Positions 43,914-53,500 of a DNA stretch of 64,000 bases are shown here, one piece after another; position 1 is the stretch's first letter; every line of letters starts with the position of its first letter. The DNA comes from Martelella mediterranea DSM 17316 (GTDB taxonomy: Bacteria; Pseudomonadota; Alphaproteobacteria; Rhizobiales; Rhizobiaceae). The translations under genes were made by a program, and so were the position numbers. The stretch lies in assembly GCF_002043005.1 (NCBI RefSeq), contig NZ_CP020330.1, forward strand, positions 4,544,001 to 4,608,000, given 5' to 3'. The notes under the pieces were generated by a model. It ran no database searches. It was given only the letters and a program-made list of their open reading frames with translations, and was not told the DNA's origin.

Positions 43914-44932
43914 AGCGGGAATTTCGGATCGAAGACGGTGACCGGGCCGGCCCCGGTCTCCCGCTTCTCCGGATATTCCACGGGCTCGTCGCGCTTGACC
44001 AGCGTGATCGTCTCCTCATTCGGCTTCAGACCGTACCAGGCCGGACCGTTGAGCGAAGCGAAGGCTTCGAGCTTGTCGAGCGCGTCCTCGTTTTCGAACA
44101 CATGAGCGAGGCAGCTCATCGTGTTGGGCGCGGTGTAGATGCCGGCGCAGCCGCAGCCGCATTCCTTGGCGGGATCGACATGGGGCGCTGAATCCGTGCC
44201 GAGGAAGAACCGCTTGTCGCCCGAGGTCGCGGCCGCCACCAGCGCCTTGCGGTGTTCCTCGCGCTTGGCGACCGGCAGGCAGTAATAATGCGGGCGGATG
44301 CCGCCGACGAGGATATCGTTGCGGTTGATGATCAGATGATGGGTGGTCAGCGAGCCGGCAAGGTTCTTGCGCGCGCCCTTGATGTAATCGACCCCGTCCC
44401 TGGTCGTCACGTGCTCCATGGTAATCTTCAGCTCAGGCAGCCGCCACCTGATCTTGTCGAGCACGGTTTCGATGAACACGGCCTCGCGATCGAATATGTC
44501 GACATCCTTGTCGGTGACCTCGCCATGGACACAGAGATTGAGACCGATCTCGGCCATCTTCTCCAGCACCGGCATGGCATTGTCGATATTGCGCACGCCG
44601 CTGGCCGAGTTGGTCGTGGCGCCGGCCGGATAAAGCTTGACCGCCTTGATCAGACCTTCGCTGAAAGCCGATGCGACATCGGCGGGCTCGGTCGTCTCGG
44701 TCAGGTACAGCGTCATCAGCGGCGTGAAGGACATGCCGGCCGGAACGGCTTCGCGGATACGGTTGCGATAGGCTTCTGCGTCAAGGGCCGTCACGACAGG
44801 CGGCACAAGGTTGGGCATGATGATCGCGCGGGCGAAATGGCGCGCGCTGTCGCCGATCACGCCCTCCATCATCGCGCCGTCGCGCAAATGCAGGTGCCAG
44901 TCATCGGGGCGGCGGATCGTCAGGCTGTTCAT
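43889..44932 (-). CDS. pyrC: Dihydroorotase (class II, PyrC type)
   Basis: Zinc enzyme of pyrimidine synthesis that closes carbamoyl aspartate to dihydroorotate, the step before PyrD. The 347 residues carry the first metal motif [10 protein letters not shown], the carboxylated lysine in [14 protein letters not shown] (about residue 97), the histidines in NLCVHGEV and ITMEHVTT, and the aspartate in GTDSAPHVD. This is the Escherichia coli-type class, not the long PyrC of other rhizobia. It converges with and overlaps sitD. pyrD lies 20 kb away, unlinked. Confidence 0.95.
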   Translation of the reverse strand: MNSLTIRRPDDWHLHLRDGAMMEGVIGDSARHFARAIIMPNLVPPVVTALDAEAYRNRIREAVPAGMSFTPLMTLYLTETTEPADVASAFSEGLIKAVKLYPAGATTNSASGVRNIDNAMPVLEKMAEIGLNLCVHGEVTDKDVDIFDREAVFIETVLDKIRWRLPELKITMEHVTTRDGVDYIKGARKNLAGSLTTHHLIINRNDILVGGIRPHYYCLPVAKREEHRKALVAAATSGDKRFFLGTDSAPHVDPAKECGCGCAGIYTAPNTMSCLAHVFENEDALDKLEAFASLNGPAWYGLKPNEETITLVKRDEPVEYPEKRETGAGPVTVFDPKFPLYWDVETA

Positions 44933-45344
44933 TAAGTGTCTCCAGAGGACGTGTTCATCGCGGACATAGGGCTTTCTGCCTGAAATTGGAAGTTAAGCCG
45001 GTTCATGGGAGACTCCAATGCGAAAAAACAAGCTGACTGAACGCTTCATCTAAACCCCGGAACCACGTCTATCCCTCTTTATCAGACTTTTACGAACAAA
45101 AGGCTTGACCTGATTTGAAAGTCCACGCGATCCTATGAATTATCATGATCTCAGCGCAGAAATCAGGCAAAACCGCGTGGTGAATTCGGCCACGGAACGA
45201 CCGTCAATCGCCCTTCGCGAAATTTTTAACTTAACACTCTAGAACCCAGATGGCGCGCCTGGAACCAACCTTGAATGATCGTTGGGGCGCTCGATTGGAA
45301 ATTTGAATTTAACGCCCCCAAGCACGTAGAACCATGGAGAGAAC
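44933..45344. other. Intergenic region between pyrC and the acyltransferase gene
   Basis: A 412-base gap noticeably lower in GC than the housekeeping genes around it. It holds the divergent upstream regions of pyrC (minus) and the acyltransferase (plus). I see no credible gene or clear promoter; TTAACTTAAC (near 45228) and two imperfect GGAAC-CGTT pairs with wrong spacing were considered and not called. Confidence 0.6.
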
Positions 45345-47351
45345 GTGAAGTACCGACGGGAGATTGATGGGCTACGTGCGGTAGCGGTTTTGCCGGTAAT
45401 TATCTATCATGCCGGTTTCGATCTATTTCCAGCAGGTTTTCTTGGAGTAGACGTATTCTTCGTGATCAGTGGTTACCTTATTACACTGATAATTTCCCAG
45501 GAAGTCTCCGAAGGCCGGTTTTCGGTTATCGATTTTTACGAGCGACGTGCCCGACGTATTCTTCCTGCACTTTTCGCAATGCTGGCGGTCACAACCATCG
45601 CATCATGGTTGATCCTGTATCCGAGTGATTTCAAACGCTACGGCGAAAGTCTCTTCGCAACGGCTGCGTTTCTCTCGAATGTCTATTTCTTTATTACAAG
45701 CGACTATTTTTCACCTGCAACAGAACTTATGCCTTTGATCCACACGTGGAGCCTTGCAGTTGAGGAACAATTCTATATTTTTTTCCCGCTCCTGCTTCTG
45801 CTTCTTGCTCGGTTTCGGGCAGGGGTCACCCTGGCAGTCGTTTTCACTCTCACTGTGCTCAGCCTTGGACTGGCTCAGTTCTTGATTGGAAAAGACGGAT
45901 CGGCAACGTTTTACCTTCTGCCCACACGCGCTTGGGAACTCGGATGTGGAGCGCTTTGCGCGCTTTGGAGTCGGAAGCCCGCCCGGCCCAGGAGTAATTT
46001 TGCGACGACCGTCGGCCTGGCAATGATCATCATATCGATGACGCTTTTCGAAACGTCCGTTCCGACGCCTTCCATATGGACCACGGTCCCGGTTCTCGGG
46101 ACCACACTTGTCATATTCTTTGGCAGTGAAAGCGGCGTTGCAGGTCGGCTGTTGAGTGCCCGTCCAACGGTCGCTATCGGCCTGCTAAGCTATAGCGCCT
46201 ATCTTTGGCACCAGCCCTTGATGGCACTTACCCGGCAACAGATGGGAATTGAACCTCCCTGGCCGGTAATGCTTTTCTTGTCTATTCTGACCTTCGCGCT
46301 CGCCTATCTTTCTTGGCGCTTCATTGAACAGCCCTTTCGACGCCGCCAATATGGACCTTTGCCCTCGCGCCAGAGTATTTTCGCAGCTTCGGCCACAGGG
46401 TTGATCATTTGCCTCAGCCTTGGTCTCTTTTTGCATTTCGCAAAAGGGCTCCCTGGCCGCATGAACGCCGAAACCGCGGCAATACTTTCAGCTGCTCGAG
46501 ATTCAAGCCCAAAAACGCGAACCTGTCTGGTAAAAATCGACACCAAAAGCACGCTGCCTGAGCTTGCGCCAGACGCCTGTCTCTGGCCGTCAAAAACAAC
46601 CCAGAACAAAGGTCTCATTGTGATTGTTGGCGACAGCCATGCCAACGCTTTTGCTGGCAGCCTTTCGGAACTACTCCCCGAAGCGGGATACGACTTTAGG
46701 CAGGTAACGGTGGTCGGTTGCGCTCCATTTGTCGGCTTTCATATCGAACGGCCTAAACGCGATTGCCACGCTGCGAACTTGGCGATCGAAAACATCGTTC
46801 GCGCCATGCATCCTGAACGCATCATCCTCGCTTGGCGCGGCACGAACATGTATGCTGAACCGTTCGACAACGGAGAAGGTGGAGTTGACATGGATGCCGA
46901 CGGCGAGATGGCTCTGGACACGGAATTTTACCCAGATTTGGCAACAGCTGATCGAAAGTACCAAGCTGTCGAAATCTTTCGGAGAGGGATAGATCGATGG
47001 GCAGAGAGCAGCCCGCTTATTTTGGTGGGTCCCGTACCCGAAGCAGCATGGAAAGTGCCCCAAACCTACGCTTGGTTCCGAAAAACAAAGAATGCGCACC
47101 AGCTTTCTACAGACCGCTCTCACTTTGAAGCGCGCAACGACAGAACCCTTGAGCTCCTCGGTGAACTGGCTGCAGAGAAAAAAGCTGACGTGGTCTTTCC
47201 TCACGACTATCTATGCAATGCAGAGCGTTGCTTCAACGCTCGGGATGAAGAGGTATACTACACCGATGATGATCATCTATCGATGGTTGGAGCAGGTTTG
47301 ATTACACCGGCGATCTTGGATTTGTTAGAAAAGCAATCCGGCTCGAGGTGA
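45345..47351 (+). CDS. OafA/YrhL-type membrane acyltransferase with SGNH domain
   Basis: A 668-residue protein likely adding acetyl or another acyl group to O-antigen or another surface sugar. Residues 1 to about 370 are the acyltransferase-3 membrane domain, with the opening REIDGLRAVAVLPVIIYHAG (catalytic histidine) and HTWSLAVEEQFYIFFP. The C-terminal 260 residues form a periplasmic SGNH domain, with IVVGDSHANAF (serine) and the DDDHLSMVGAG end (Asp-His pair). The start is GTG with GGAGAG upstream. Base composition is much lower in GC than the neighbours and codon use differs, suggesting recent transfer. Confidence 0.85.
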   Translation: MKYRREIDGLRAVAVLPVIIYHAGFDLFPAGFLGVDVFFVISGYLITLIISQEVSEGRFSVIDFYERRARRILPALFAMLAVTTIASWLILYPSDFKRYGESLFATAAFLSNVYFFITSDYFSPATELMPLIHTWSLAVEEQFYIFFPLLLLLLARFRAGVTLAVVFTLTVLSLGLAQFLIGKDGSATFYLLPTRAWELGCGALCALWSRKPARPRSNFATTVGLAMIIISMTLFETSVPTPSIWTTVPVLGTTLVIFFGSESGVAGRLLSARPTVAIGLLSYSAYLWHQPLMALTRQQMGIEPPWPVMLFLSILTFALAYLSWRFIEQPFRRRQYGPLPSRQSIFAASATGLIICLSLGLFLHFAKGLPGRMNAETAAILSAARDSSPKTRTCLVKIDTKSTLPELAPDACLWPSKTTQNKGLIVIVGDSHANAFAGSLSELLPEAGYDFRQVTVVGCAPFVGFHIERPKRDCHAANLAIENIVRAMHPERIILAWRGTNMYAEPFDNGEGGVDMDADGEMALDTEFYPDLATADRKYQAVEIFRRGIDRWAESSPLILVGPVPEAAWKVPQTYAWFRKTKNAHQLSTDRSHFEARNDRTLELLGELAAEKKADVVFPHDYLCNAERCFNARDEEVYYTDDDHLSMVGAGLITPAILDLLEKQSGSR

Positions 47352-47580
47352 ATAGATGCTCATGCAGTGAGTTTTCGAGAACTTCGACTGTCTTCTGTCA
47401 ACCCGCAGGCTTTATGCCACGAAACTGAATATTGATCTCATCGACGCCAGAATTCCGACGGACAGGCGCGTTTCATCTTGTCACGATGGAACGCTATAAG
47501 ACCATGACACGCCGCAACAGAGTTTCAAATCCGCGTTTGATGTTTTAGATAAGGAAGACCATTCGAGCGGAGATAACCAC

Positions 47581-48348
47581 ATGACAGCACCACGCATCGA
47601 CATCAATTGCGACATGGGCGAGAGCTTCGGCGCATGGGACAAGGGTGACGATGCCGAGATGCTGAAGATCGTCTCCTCGGCCAATGTCGCCTGCGGCTTC
47701 CATGCCGGCGATCCCGATACGATGGCGAAAACCTTCGTGCTGGCGCGCGATCGCAATGTCGCCGTCGGCGCCCATCCGGGCTTTGCCGATCTCATGGGCT
47801 TCGGGCGCAGGCGCATCCCCTACTCCGCGACCGAGATCGAGCGTCTGGTCGCCTATCAGATCGGCGCGGCGCAGGCGATGGCGCAATATGTCGGCCATCC
47901 GATTACCCATGTGAAGGCCCATGGCGCGCTCGGCAACCTCGCGCAGGAGGACAGCGAGGTCGCCCGCGCGGTCTGCAATGCCATCAAGGCGGTCGACCCC
48001 GCGCTGATCTGCCTCGCGATCGCGCTTGGCGAACAGCAGCGCATCGCAGAAGAAATGGGGCTGACGGTGGTGTCTGAGATTTTCGCTGACCGGGCCTATG
48101 GCGATGACGGCGTGCTGGTTTCACGCAGCCTTCAGGGCGCGGTGATCCACGACCCTGAAGAGGCCGCGCGTCGTGTCGGCGAGATGGTGCGCGAAGGCGC
48201 GATCATCACGCTTTCCGGCAAGCGCATCCCGACCGCGATCGATTCGATCTGCGTCCATGGCGATACGCCCGAAGCCATTCCGATCGCGGCTTCCGTGCGG
48301 GCAGGCCTTGAAAAACAGGGCTATGCCATCGCCAATTTCATCCACTGA
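47581..48348 (+). CDS. pxpA: 5-oxoprolinase subunit A (LamB/YcsF family)
   Basis: A 255-residue protein of the LamB/YcsF family, the PxpA subunit of prokaryotic 5-oxoprolinase, which with PxpB and PxpC hydrolyses 5-oxoproline to glutamate. Conserved blocks are IDINCDMGESFG at the start, SSANVACGFHAGDP, VGAHPGFADLMGFGRR and THVKAHGALGN, and ICVHGDTPEA near the end. pxpB and pxpC are not in this window, so the operon is split or they lie elsewhere. ATG follows GCGGAG. A perfect hairpin lies after the stop. Confidence 0.9.
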   Translation: MTAPRIDINCDMGESFGAWDKGDDAEMLKIVSSANVACGFHAGDPDTMAKTFVLARDRNVAVGAHPGFADLMGFGRRRIPYSATEIERLVAYQIGAAQAMAQYVGHPITHVKAHGALGNLAQEDSEVARAVCNAIKAVDPALICLAIALGEQQRIAEEMGLTVVSEIFADRAYGDDGVLVSRSLQGAVIHDPEEAARRVGEMVREGAIITLSGKRIPTAIDSICVHGDTPEAIPIAASVRAGLEKQGYAIANFIH

Positions 48349-48368
48349 TTGCTACCCATATATCCGGC

Positions 48369-48398
48369 AGCGCGAAAACCGTTTCCGATTTTCGCGCT
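48369..48398. terminator. Perfect inverted repeat after pxpA
   Basis: AGCGCGAAAA (48369-48378) and TTTTCGCGCT (48389-48398) form a ten-pair stem with a ten-base loop 20 bases after the pxpA stop. The T-rich 3' arm could act like a terminator tail, but no separate T run follows. Similar hairpins are frequent between alphaproteobacterial genes. Confidence 0.5.
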
Positions 48399-48465
48399 TA
48401 TGCGCTAGGCACGAACCGGCCCTTCCGCTTGCCAAAGGCGGGGCATGACAAGGCCGGAGACGCCC

Positions 48466-49647
48466 ATGACCGACAGCACCGCTTTCCGCAACATCAACAT
48501 CCTGACCATGGCCCAGGCCGTGGGCGGCGCAGCGCCGCCGATCGTGATCTCGCTCGGCGGCATTATCGGCACGGTGCTGGCGCCCGATCCTGCGCTCGCG
48601 ACCTTTCCGGTCAGCCTCTACAACGTTGGCGTGGCCATCGGCACACTGCCGGCGGCATGGGTGATGCGCCGCTTCGGTCGGCGCGAGGGCTATATCTTCG
48701 GCGCCATGATCGGCATCTGCGGCGGGCTTCTTGCCGCAACCGCCATCACCGCCGGCCTGTTCCTGCTGTTTTGCCTCGCGATCATGACCGTCGGGCTTTA
48801 CGGCTCCTATATCCAGAGCTTCCGTTTCGCCGCCGCCGACACCGCCGAGGGCGACATGAAGGCCAAGGCGATCTCGCGGGTCATGGTCGGCGGGCTGGCA
48901 GCCGCCATCATCGGCCCGCAGGTGGCGATCTGGACGGTCGATGCCGTGCCCGGCCATCCCTATGTCGCAAGCTTCATCGGGCTATCCGTGCTGGCGTTCC
49001 TCACGCTGCTGCTGGTCTCGCGGCTGAAGATACCGCGACCTGTTGCGGTTTCGATCTCCGGCGGACGGCCGCTGTCCGAGATCGCCCGCTCGCCCCGTTT
49101 CATCATGGCCGCCGCGACCGGCGTCGTTTCCTATGCGCTGATGGCCTTCATCATGACGGCGACGCCGCTCGCCATGATCGCCTGCGGCCATTCGGTCGGC
49201 CAGGCGACGCTCGGCATCCAGTGGCACGTGCTGGCGATGTTCGGGCCGAGCTTCTTCACCGGAAGGCTGATCGCCCGCTTCGGCAAGGAGACGATCGCCG
49301 CGACCGGTCTGGCGCTGATTGCCGGTTGCGCGGTAATCGCGCTTTCAGGACTCGGGCTCACGCATTTCTGGCTGGCGCTGATCCTGCTCGGCGTCGGCTG
49401 GAATTTCGGCTTTATCGGCGCAACCGCGATGATCACCGACTGCCACACGCCGGAAGAGCGCGGCAAGGTGCAGGGTCTCAACGATTTCCTCGTCTTCGGC
49501 TCCACCGCCACCGCCTCCTTCCTCGCCGGCGCGCTGGTGCATATCGACAATGGCTGGAGCATGATGAACTGGCTGGTGTTCCCGGCCGTGGCGATGGTTC
49601 TGGTTCCGCTGATGTTCAGCCGCAGGCTTTTCGCGCGGGCGGGCTGA
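48466..49647 (+). CDS. MFS transporter
   Basis: A membrane transporter with 12 predicted spans in about 393 residues. The loop motifs are VMRRFGRREGYIFGAMIG after span two (the motif-A position) and ARFGKETIAATGLAL after span eight. The set EERGKVQGLNDFLVFGSTATASF near the end is typical of a small group of alphaproteobacterial MFS proteins; the substrate is unknown. I start at ATG 48466 (GGAG at seven bases); an ATG at 48445 is in frame. The product is transcribed alone, facing the second phosphotransferase gene. Confidence 0.8.
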   Translation: MTDSTAFRNINILTMAQAVGGAAPPIVISLGGIIGTVLAPDPALATFPVSLYNVGVAIGTLPAAWVMRRFGRREGYIFGAMIGICGGLLAATAITAGLFLLFCLAIMTVGLYGSYIQSFRFAAADTAEGDMKAKAISRVMVGGLAAAIIGPQVAIWTVDAVPGHPYVASFIGLSVLAFLTLLLVSRLKIPRPVAVSISGGRPLSEIARSPRFIMAAATGVVSYALMAFIMTATPLAMIACGHSVGQATLGIQWHVLAMFGPSFFTGRLIARFGKETIAATGLALIAGCAVIALSGLGLTHFWLALILLGVGWNFGFIGATAMITDCHTPEERGKVQGLNDFLVFGSTATASFLAGALVHIDNGWSMMNWLVFPAVAMVLVPLMFSRRLFARAG

Positions 49648-49671
49648 CGACCTCATCGTGCTGCGCCCCGG

Positions 49672-50361
49672 TTACGGCATGCTCTTCGACGCCATGTGGC
49701 GCGCCGTCCATTCGGCAGCGACGGCAGCCCATTCCGCTATGTCGGATTGCCCGGCGGCGCGAGCCTTCGCCGCCAGCGCGTTCTGGCGAACCACCGCATG
49801 CGACAGGATAGCCTCGGCCGGACATGCCGCCAGCCCGTAGCCATCAGCAAAAACGGCAAGTCGCCGCAACTGCTCGGCACCGGAATAATCGTCATTGCCG
49901 ATATCGAGCCAGGTAAAGGCAGAATAACCCAGATCCCAAAGCCTTGTCCCGGGTGCAAGCGTGTCGAAATCGATCACGGCATACGGCAGGCCATCCCGGA
50001 AAACGGCATTGGTGGGCGAGAAATCATTGTGACAGACGACTTCGGCGGCAGCCTCTCCGACGGCCGGAAACCCCGCTGTGGCGTCATGAAACCGTCTTAG
50101 CAAACCAGCAGCGGCAGCCAGGGCAGCATCCTCAAAATGGCCTAGTTCGGAGGGCACACTACCCTCGATATAGGTCAGGACCGCCCTGCACTTGTCATCG
50201 CGCCCACGAAAGCGTGGAGCGCCGGAAAAACCCGCGATCTCCAGATAAGTAAGCAAGGATTCGGCAAGGCCCTCACGCAAAGGCCGGCGCACCGTGTAGC
50301 CGAGCCGCACCACCCCAGGAGTAAAGCGGCCGCCGGAAAGGGAAATCTCCTCTTCGTCCAT
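49672..50361 (-). CDS. Phosphotransferase family protein (APH-like, short)
   Basis: A 229-residue kinase-fold protein with a short N-lobe. The catalytic loop VCHNDFSPTNAVFR (about residue 135), followed by AVIDFDTLAPGTRLWDLGYSAFTW, is the standard APH family pattern of histidine/aspartate base, asparagine and the metal-binding aspartate. The N-terminal lobe lacks a clear lysine-containing strand before YTVRRPLREG, so ATP binding may be unusual. Start ATG 50361 has AGGAGA upstream; a TTG overlapping the lysS stop (50382) is less likely. It follows lysS at 18 bases and may be cotranscribed. Confidence 0.72.
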   Translation of the reverse strand: MDEEEISLSGGRFTPGVVRLGYTVRRPLREGLAESLLTYLEIAGFSGAPRFRGRDDKCRAVLTYIEGSVPSELGHFEDAALAAAAGLLRRFHDATAGFPAVGEAAAEVVCHNDFSPTNAVFRDGLPYAVIDFDTLAPGTRLWDLGYSAFTWLDIGNDDYSGAEQLRRLAVFADGYGLAACPAEAILSHAVVRQNALAAKARAAGQSDIAEWAAVAAEWTARHMASKSMP

Positions 50362-50378
50362 GCCGCTCTCCTGAAAAC

Positions 50379-51866
50379 TCAATCCTTGTGACGCCGAGCC
50401 GGGAACAGGATGACGTCGCGGATCGAGGGGCCGTTGGTCAGGAGCATGATCAGGCGGTCGATGCCGATGCCCAGCCCGCCGGCGGGCGGCATGCCGTGGT
50501 CCATGGCGTTGAGGAAATCCTCGTCCAGACGCTTCTCGGTCTCGCCGCGTGCGTGAGACTGTTCAAGCTGTTCCACCATGCGGCGGCGCTGCTCGACCGG
50601 GTCGTTCAGTTCGGAAAACGCATTGCCGAGTTCCCAGCCGTTGACATAGGTCTCGAAGCGCTCGACGAGGCGCGGCTCGCCCGGCACTTCCTTGGCGAAG
50701 GGCGAGATGTCCTTCGGGAAATGGGTCACGTGAGCGGGCTGGATCAGCGTGTCCTCGACCTTCTCCTCGAAGATGAAGGCGAGGCATTCGCCCCAGGTCC
50801 AGTCGTCCTCGATCTCGAAGCCGGCGGCCTTGGCGGCAGCGCGGGCTTCCTCGTCGGTCGCGATCGCGCGGAAATCGATGCCGGTGGCCTCCTTGACCGC
50901 ATCTGGCATCGGCACGCGCCGGAACGGGCCCTTGAAGTCGAGTTCGATCTCGCCAAAGGGCAGCTTTGTCTGGCCGTGGAGCGTGATGGCGAGCGTCTCG
51001 AACATGCGTTCCACGAGGCCCATCATGTCCTCGTAGTCGGCATAGGCCCAGTAGCACTCCATCATCGTGAATTCGGGATTGTGCCGGGTCGACACGCCTT
51101 CATTGCGGAAGTTGCGGTTGACCTCGAACACCTTGTCGGTCAGCCCCGAGACGAGGATGCGCTTCAGGTAAAGCTCCGGCGCAATGCGCAAGTACATGTC
51201 CATGTCGAGCGCATTGTGATGCGTCTTGAACGGATCGGCCGTCGCGCCGCCATAGATCGACTGCAGCATCGGGGTCTCGACTTCCATGAAGCCCTCGTCC
51301 TCCAGGAAGCGGCGGACGCCAGACAGCACCTTGGAGCGCTGGATGAAGCGCAGCTTGGAATCCTCGTTGCTCATGATGTCGAGATAGCGCTGGCGATAGC
51401 GCGTCTCGATATCGGCCAGCCCGTGATACTTCTCGGGCATCGGCTTCAGCGCCTTGGTGAGGATGGTGAGTTCCTGGGCGTTGATCGTCAGCTCGCCGCG
51501 CTTGGTGCGGCGCACGACGCCGGTGACGCCGACGATGTCGGCGAGATCGACCAGCGACCACAGTTCGCGCACGTCTTCCGGCGTCGTGTCCTTGTGCGAG
51601 AAGATCTGGATCTTGCCGGAGGCATCGCGCAGGTCGACGAACATGCCGGAATTGCGCATCGAATAGACGCGGCCGGCGACGGTGACGACATCCTCGGTGG
51701 TGACGTCATCGGGAAGGTCGGCATATTTTTCGGCCAGTTCCGCATTGGTCATCGTGCGGTGGAAATGCGCCGGATAGACGTCGCCGATCTTTTCGCGCAG
51801 GATTTCAAGCTTCTGGGCGCGGACTTCCGTTGCGTCGGAGGAGAGTTCTTCTGTCTTCTTGTTCAT
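50379..51866 (-). CDS. lysS: Lysyl-tRNA synthetase, class II
   Basis: Charges tRNA-Lys with lysine. The 495 residues show an N-terminal OB-fold anticodon-binding domain (VTVAGRVYSMRNSGMFVDLRDASGKIQIF), the class II motif 2 FRNEGVSTRHNPEFTMMECYWAYADY and motif 3 GLGIGIDRLIMLLTN close to the C-terminus. The middle insertion (FRAIATDEEARAAAKAAGFE) is the alphaproteobacterial variety. It lies one base after gltX on the same strand, so the two synthetases form an operon; the ribosome site of lysS lies within the gltX end. Confidence 0.94.
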   Translation of the reverse strand: MNKKTEELSSDATEVRAQKLEILREKIGDVYPAHFHRTMTNAELAEKYADLPDDVTTEDVVTVAGRVYSMRNSGMFVDLRDASGKIQIFSHKDTTPEDVRELWSLVDLADIVGVTGVVRRTKRGELTINAQELTILTKALKPMPEKYHGLADIETRYRQRYLDIMSNEDSKLRFIQRSKVLSGVRRFLEDEGFMEVETPMLQSIYGGATADPFKTHHNALDMDMYLRIAPELYLKRILVSGLTDKVFEVNRNFRNEGVSTRHNPEFTMMECYWAYADYEDMMGLVERMFETLAITLHGQTKLPFGEIELDFKGPFRRVPMPDAVKEATGIDFRAIATDEEARAAAKAAGFEIEDDWTWGECLAFIFEEKVEDTLIQPAHVTHFPKDISPFAKEVPGEPRLVERFETYVNGWELGNAFSELNDPVEQRRRMVEQLEQSHARGETEKRLDEDFLNAMDHGMPPAGGLGIGIDRLIMLLTNGPSIRDVILFPARRHKD

Positions 51867-51867
51867 C

Positions 51868-53334
51868 TTACTTCTTTGCCTCTTCTGCGACCATGCCCGC
51901 GACGACGCCCTCGGCCGTCTTCAGCCGCTGGCGCACGACCGCACGGCCGAGAATGGCCATACTGTCAAACAGCGGCAGCGACCGCGACGAGCCGGACATG
52001 GCGACGAACAGCGGCGCGACAACCGTGCGCAGTTTCTTGTCCATGTCTTCGGAAAGCTGGCGCAGCGCCTCCTCGATGGTGGTGACGTTCCACTCGACCA
52101 GCTTTTCCAGCACCGGCTGGACGGCCTGTAGGATCTCGAGGATTTCCGCCGGATTGGTCTTCTTGATCTTGGCGAAGGCTTCGGCCTCCGGCACCATGTC
52201 CGACTGCAGCAGGAAGCCCATCAGCGCCGGCAGCTCGCCGAGCTTGGTGATCCGGCTCTGGGAAAGTTTCAGCCCTTCCTTCAGCCGCGCGTTCTCGGAC
52301 GCCCAGGCGGCGACGCGGAGGATGAAATCCTCTTCCGTCAGCGTTTCGCGCAGGAACCTTCCGTTCAACCATTCGAGCTTCTGGGTGTCGAACACCGCGC
52401 CGGACTTGTTGAGATTGTCGGCGTCGAACTGCGCGATGAGTTGGTCCATCGTCATCAGCTCTTCGCCCTCGGCGATCTGGATGAAGAACAGGCCGAGGAA
52501 GTTCATGAGCGCTTCCGGCAGATAGCCGAGCGCCGAATAATAGGAGATCGAGGTCGGGTTCTTGCGCTTCGACAGCTTCGACTTGTCGGGATTGCGCATC
52601 AGCGGCAAGTGGAAGAACTGCGGCGGCTCGAGCCCGAGATAGGTGTAGAGCAGGATGTGCTTCGGCACCGAGGCGAGCCACTCCTCGCCGCGCGCCACAT
52701 GGGTGATCTTCATCATGTGGTCGTCGACGACGTTCGCCATGTGATAGGTCGGCATGCCGTCGGCCTTGAGCAGCACCTGCATGTCGACCGCGTCCCACGG
52801 GATTTCGACATCGCCGTAGACGCCATCGGTGAACTTGCACGATCCTTCGGTCGGGATCTTCATGCGCACGACATTGGGCTCGCCGGCCTCGATGCGGGCC
52901 TTCACCTCCTCCGCCTTCAGATGCATGCAGAGCCCGTCATATTTCGGAGCCCTGCCCTCGGCGCGCTGGCCGGCGCGCATGCGCTCCAGCCGCTCCGGCG
53001 TGCAGAAGCAGTGGAAGGCGTGGCCTTCTGCGACCAGACGGTCGACATAGGGCTTGTAGAGGTCCTTGCGGTCGGACTGGCGATAGGGGCCGTAGGGACC
53101 GCCAACATCCGGGCCTTCCGCCCATTCCAGCCCGCACCATTTCAGCGCGTCGAGCACGTTCTTCTCGAATTCCGGCGTCGAGCGCGTCGCGTCGGTATCC
53201 TCGATGCGCAGAATGAAGGTGCCGCCCATCTTCTTGGCGTAGAGATAGTTGAACAGCGCGGTGTAGGCGGTGCCGACATGCGGCTCGCCGGTCGGAGATG
53301 GCGCGATGCGCAGGCGCGGGCCGGTTGTGCTCAT
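51868..53334 (-). CDS. gltX: Glutamate-tRNA ligase
   Basis: Class I synthetase that charges tRNA-Glu (and in many Alphaproteobacteria also tRNA-Gln, for later amidation). It has the HIGH-type motif APSPTGEPHVGTA at the N-terminus, the zinc-site cysteines in FHCFCTPERL and GLCMHL, and the KMSKS-type loop KSKLSKRKNP (about residue 260). The C-terminal anticodon domain completes 488 residues. Many members of the class carry two gltX genes; only this one is in the window. It is followed at one base by lysS. Confidence 0.94.
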   Translation of the reverse strand: MSTTGPRLRIAPSPTGEPHVGTAYTALFNYLYAKKMGGTFILRIEDTDATRSTPEFEKNVLDALKWCGLEWAEGPDVGGPYGPYRQSDRKDLYKPYVDRLVAEGHAFHCFCTPERLERMRAGQRAEGRAPKYDGLCMHLKAEEVKARIEAGEPNVVRMKIPTEGSCKFTDGVYGDVEIPWDAVDMQVLLKADGMPTYHMANVVDDHMMKITHVARGEEWLASVPKHILLYTYLGLEPPQFFHLPLMRNPDKSKLSKRKNPTSISYYSALGYLPEALMNFLGLFFIQIAEGEELMTMDQLIAQFDADNLNKSGAVFDTQKLEWLNGRFLRETLTEEDFILRVAAWASENARLKEGLKLSQSRITKLGELPALMGFLLQSDMVPEAEAFAKIKKTNPAEILEILQAVQPVLEKLVEWNVTTIEEALRQLSEDMDKKLRTVVAPLFVAMSGSSRSLPLFDSMAILGRAVVRQRLKTAEGVVAGMVAEEAKK

Positions 53335-53500
53335 TGTTCTTGTCCGTGGCGCCGGGCAGGCCGGCAGCTTCCCTGAAAGTGCTGAATGTGCTGGGCCGCG
53401 GCAGGTCTTTGGAGGCGGCGGCCCGTTCAGGCCAGCCTTAGGCCATATTCAACCCTCTCCGTCAAGCCATCGGCCCGGCCACCGGCCCTCTCCGGCCGCC

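Noticed and set aside
45018..45053. Eleven-codon ORF with a GGGAGA ribosome site between pyrC and the acyltransferase gene
   Set aside because: Reads MRKNKLTERFI. It has no repeated regulatory codon and no downstream attenuator, so it cannot be supported as a leader peptide.
45261..45283. GGAAC followed by CGTT ahead of the acyltransferase gene
   Set aside because: The spacing is 14 bases, too short for an EcfG promoter, which needs 16-17.
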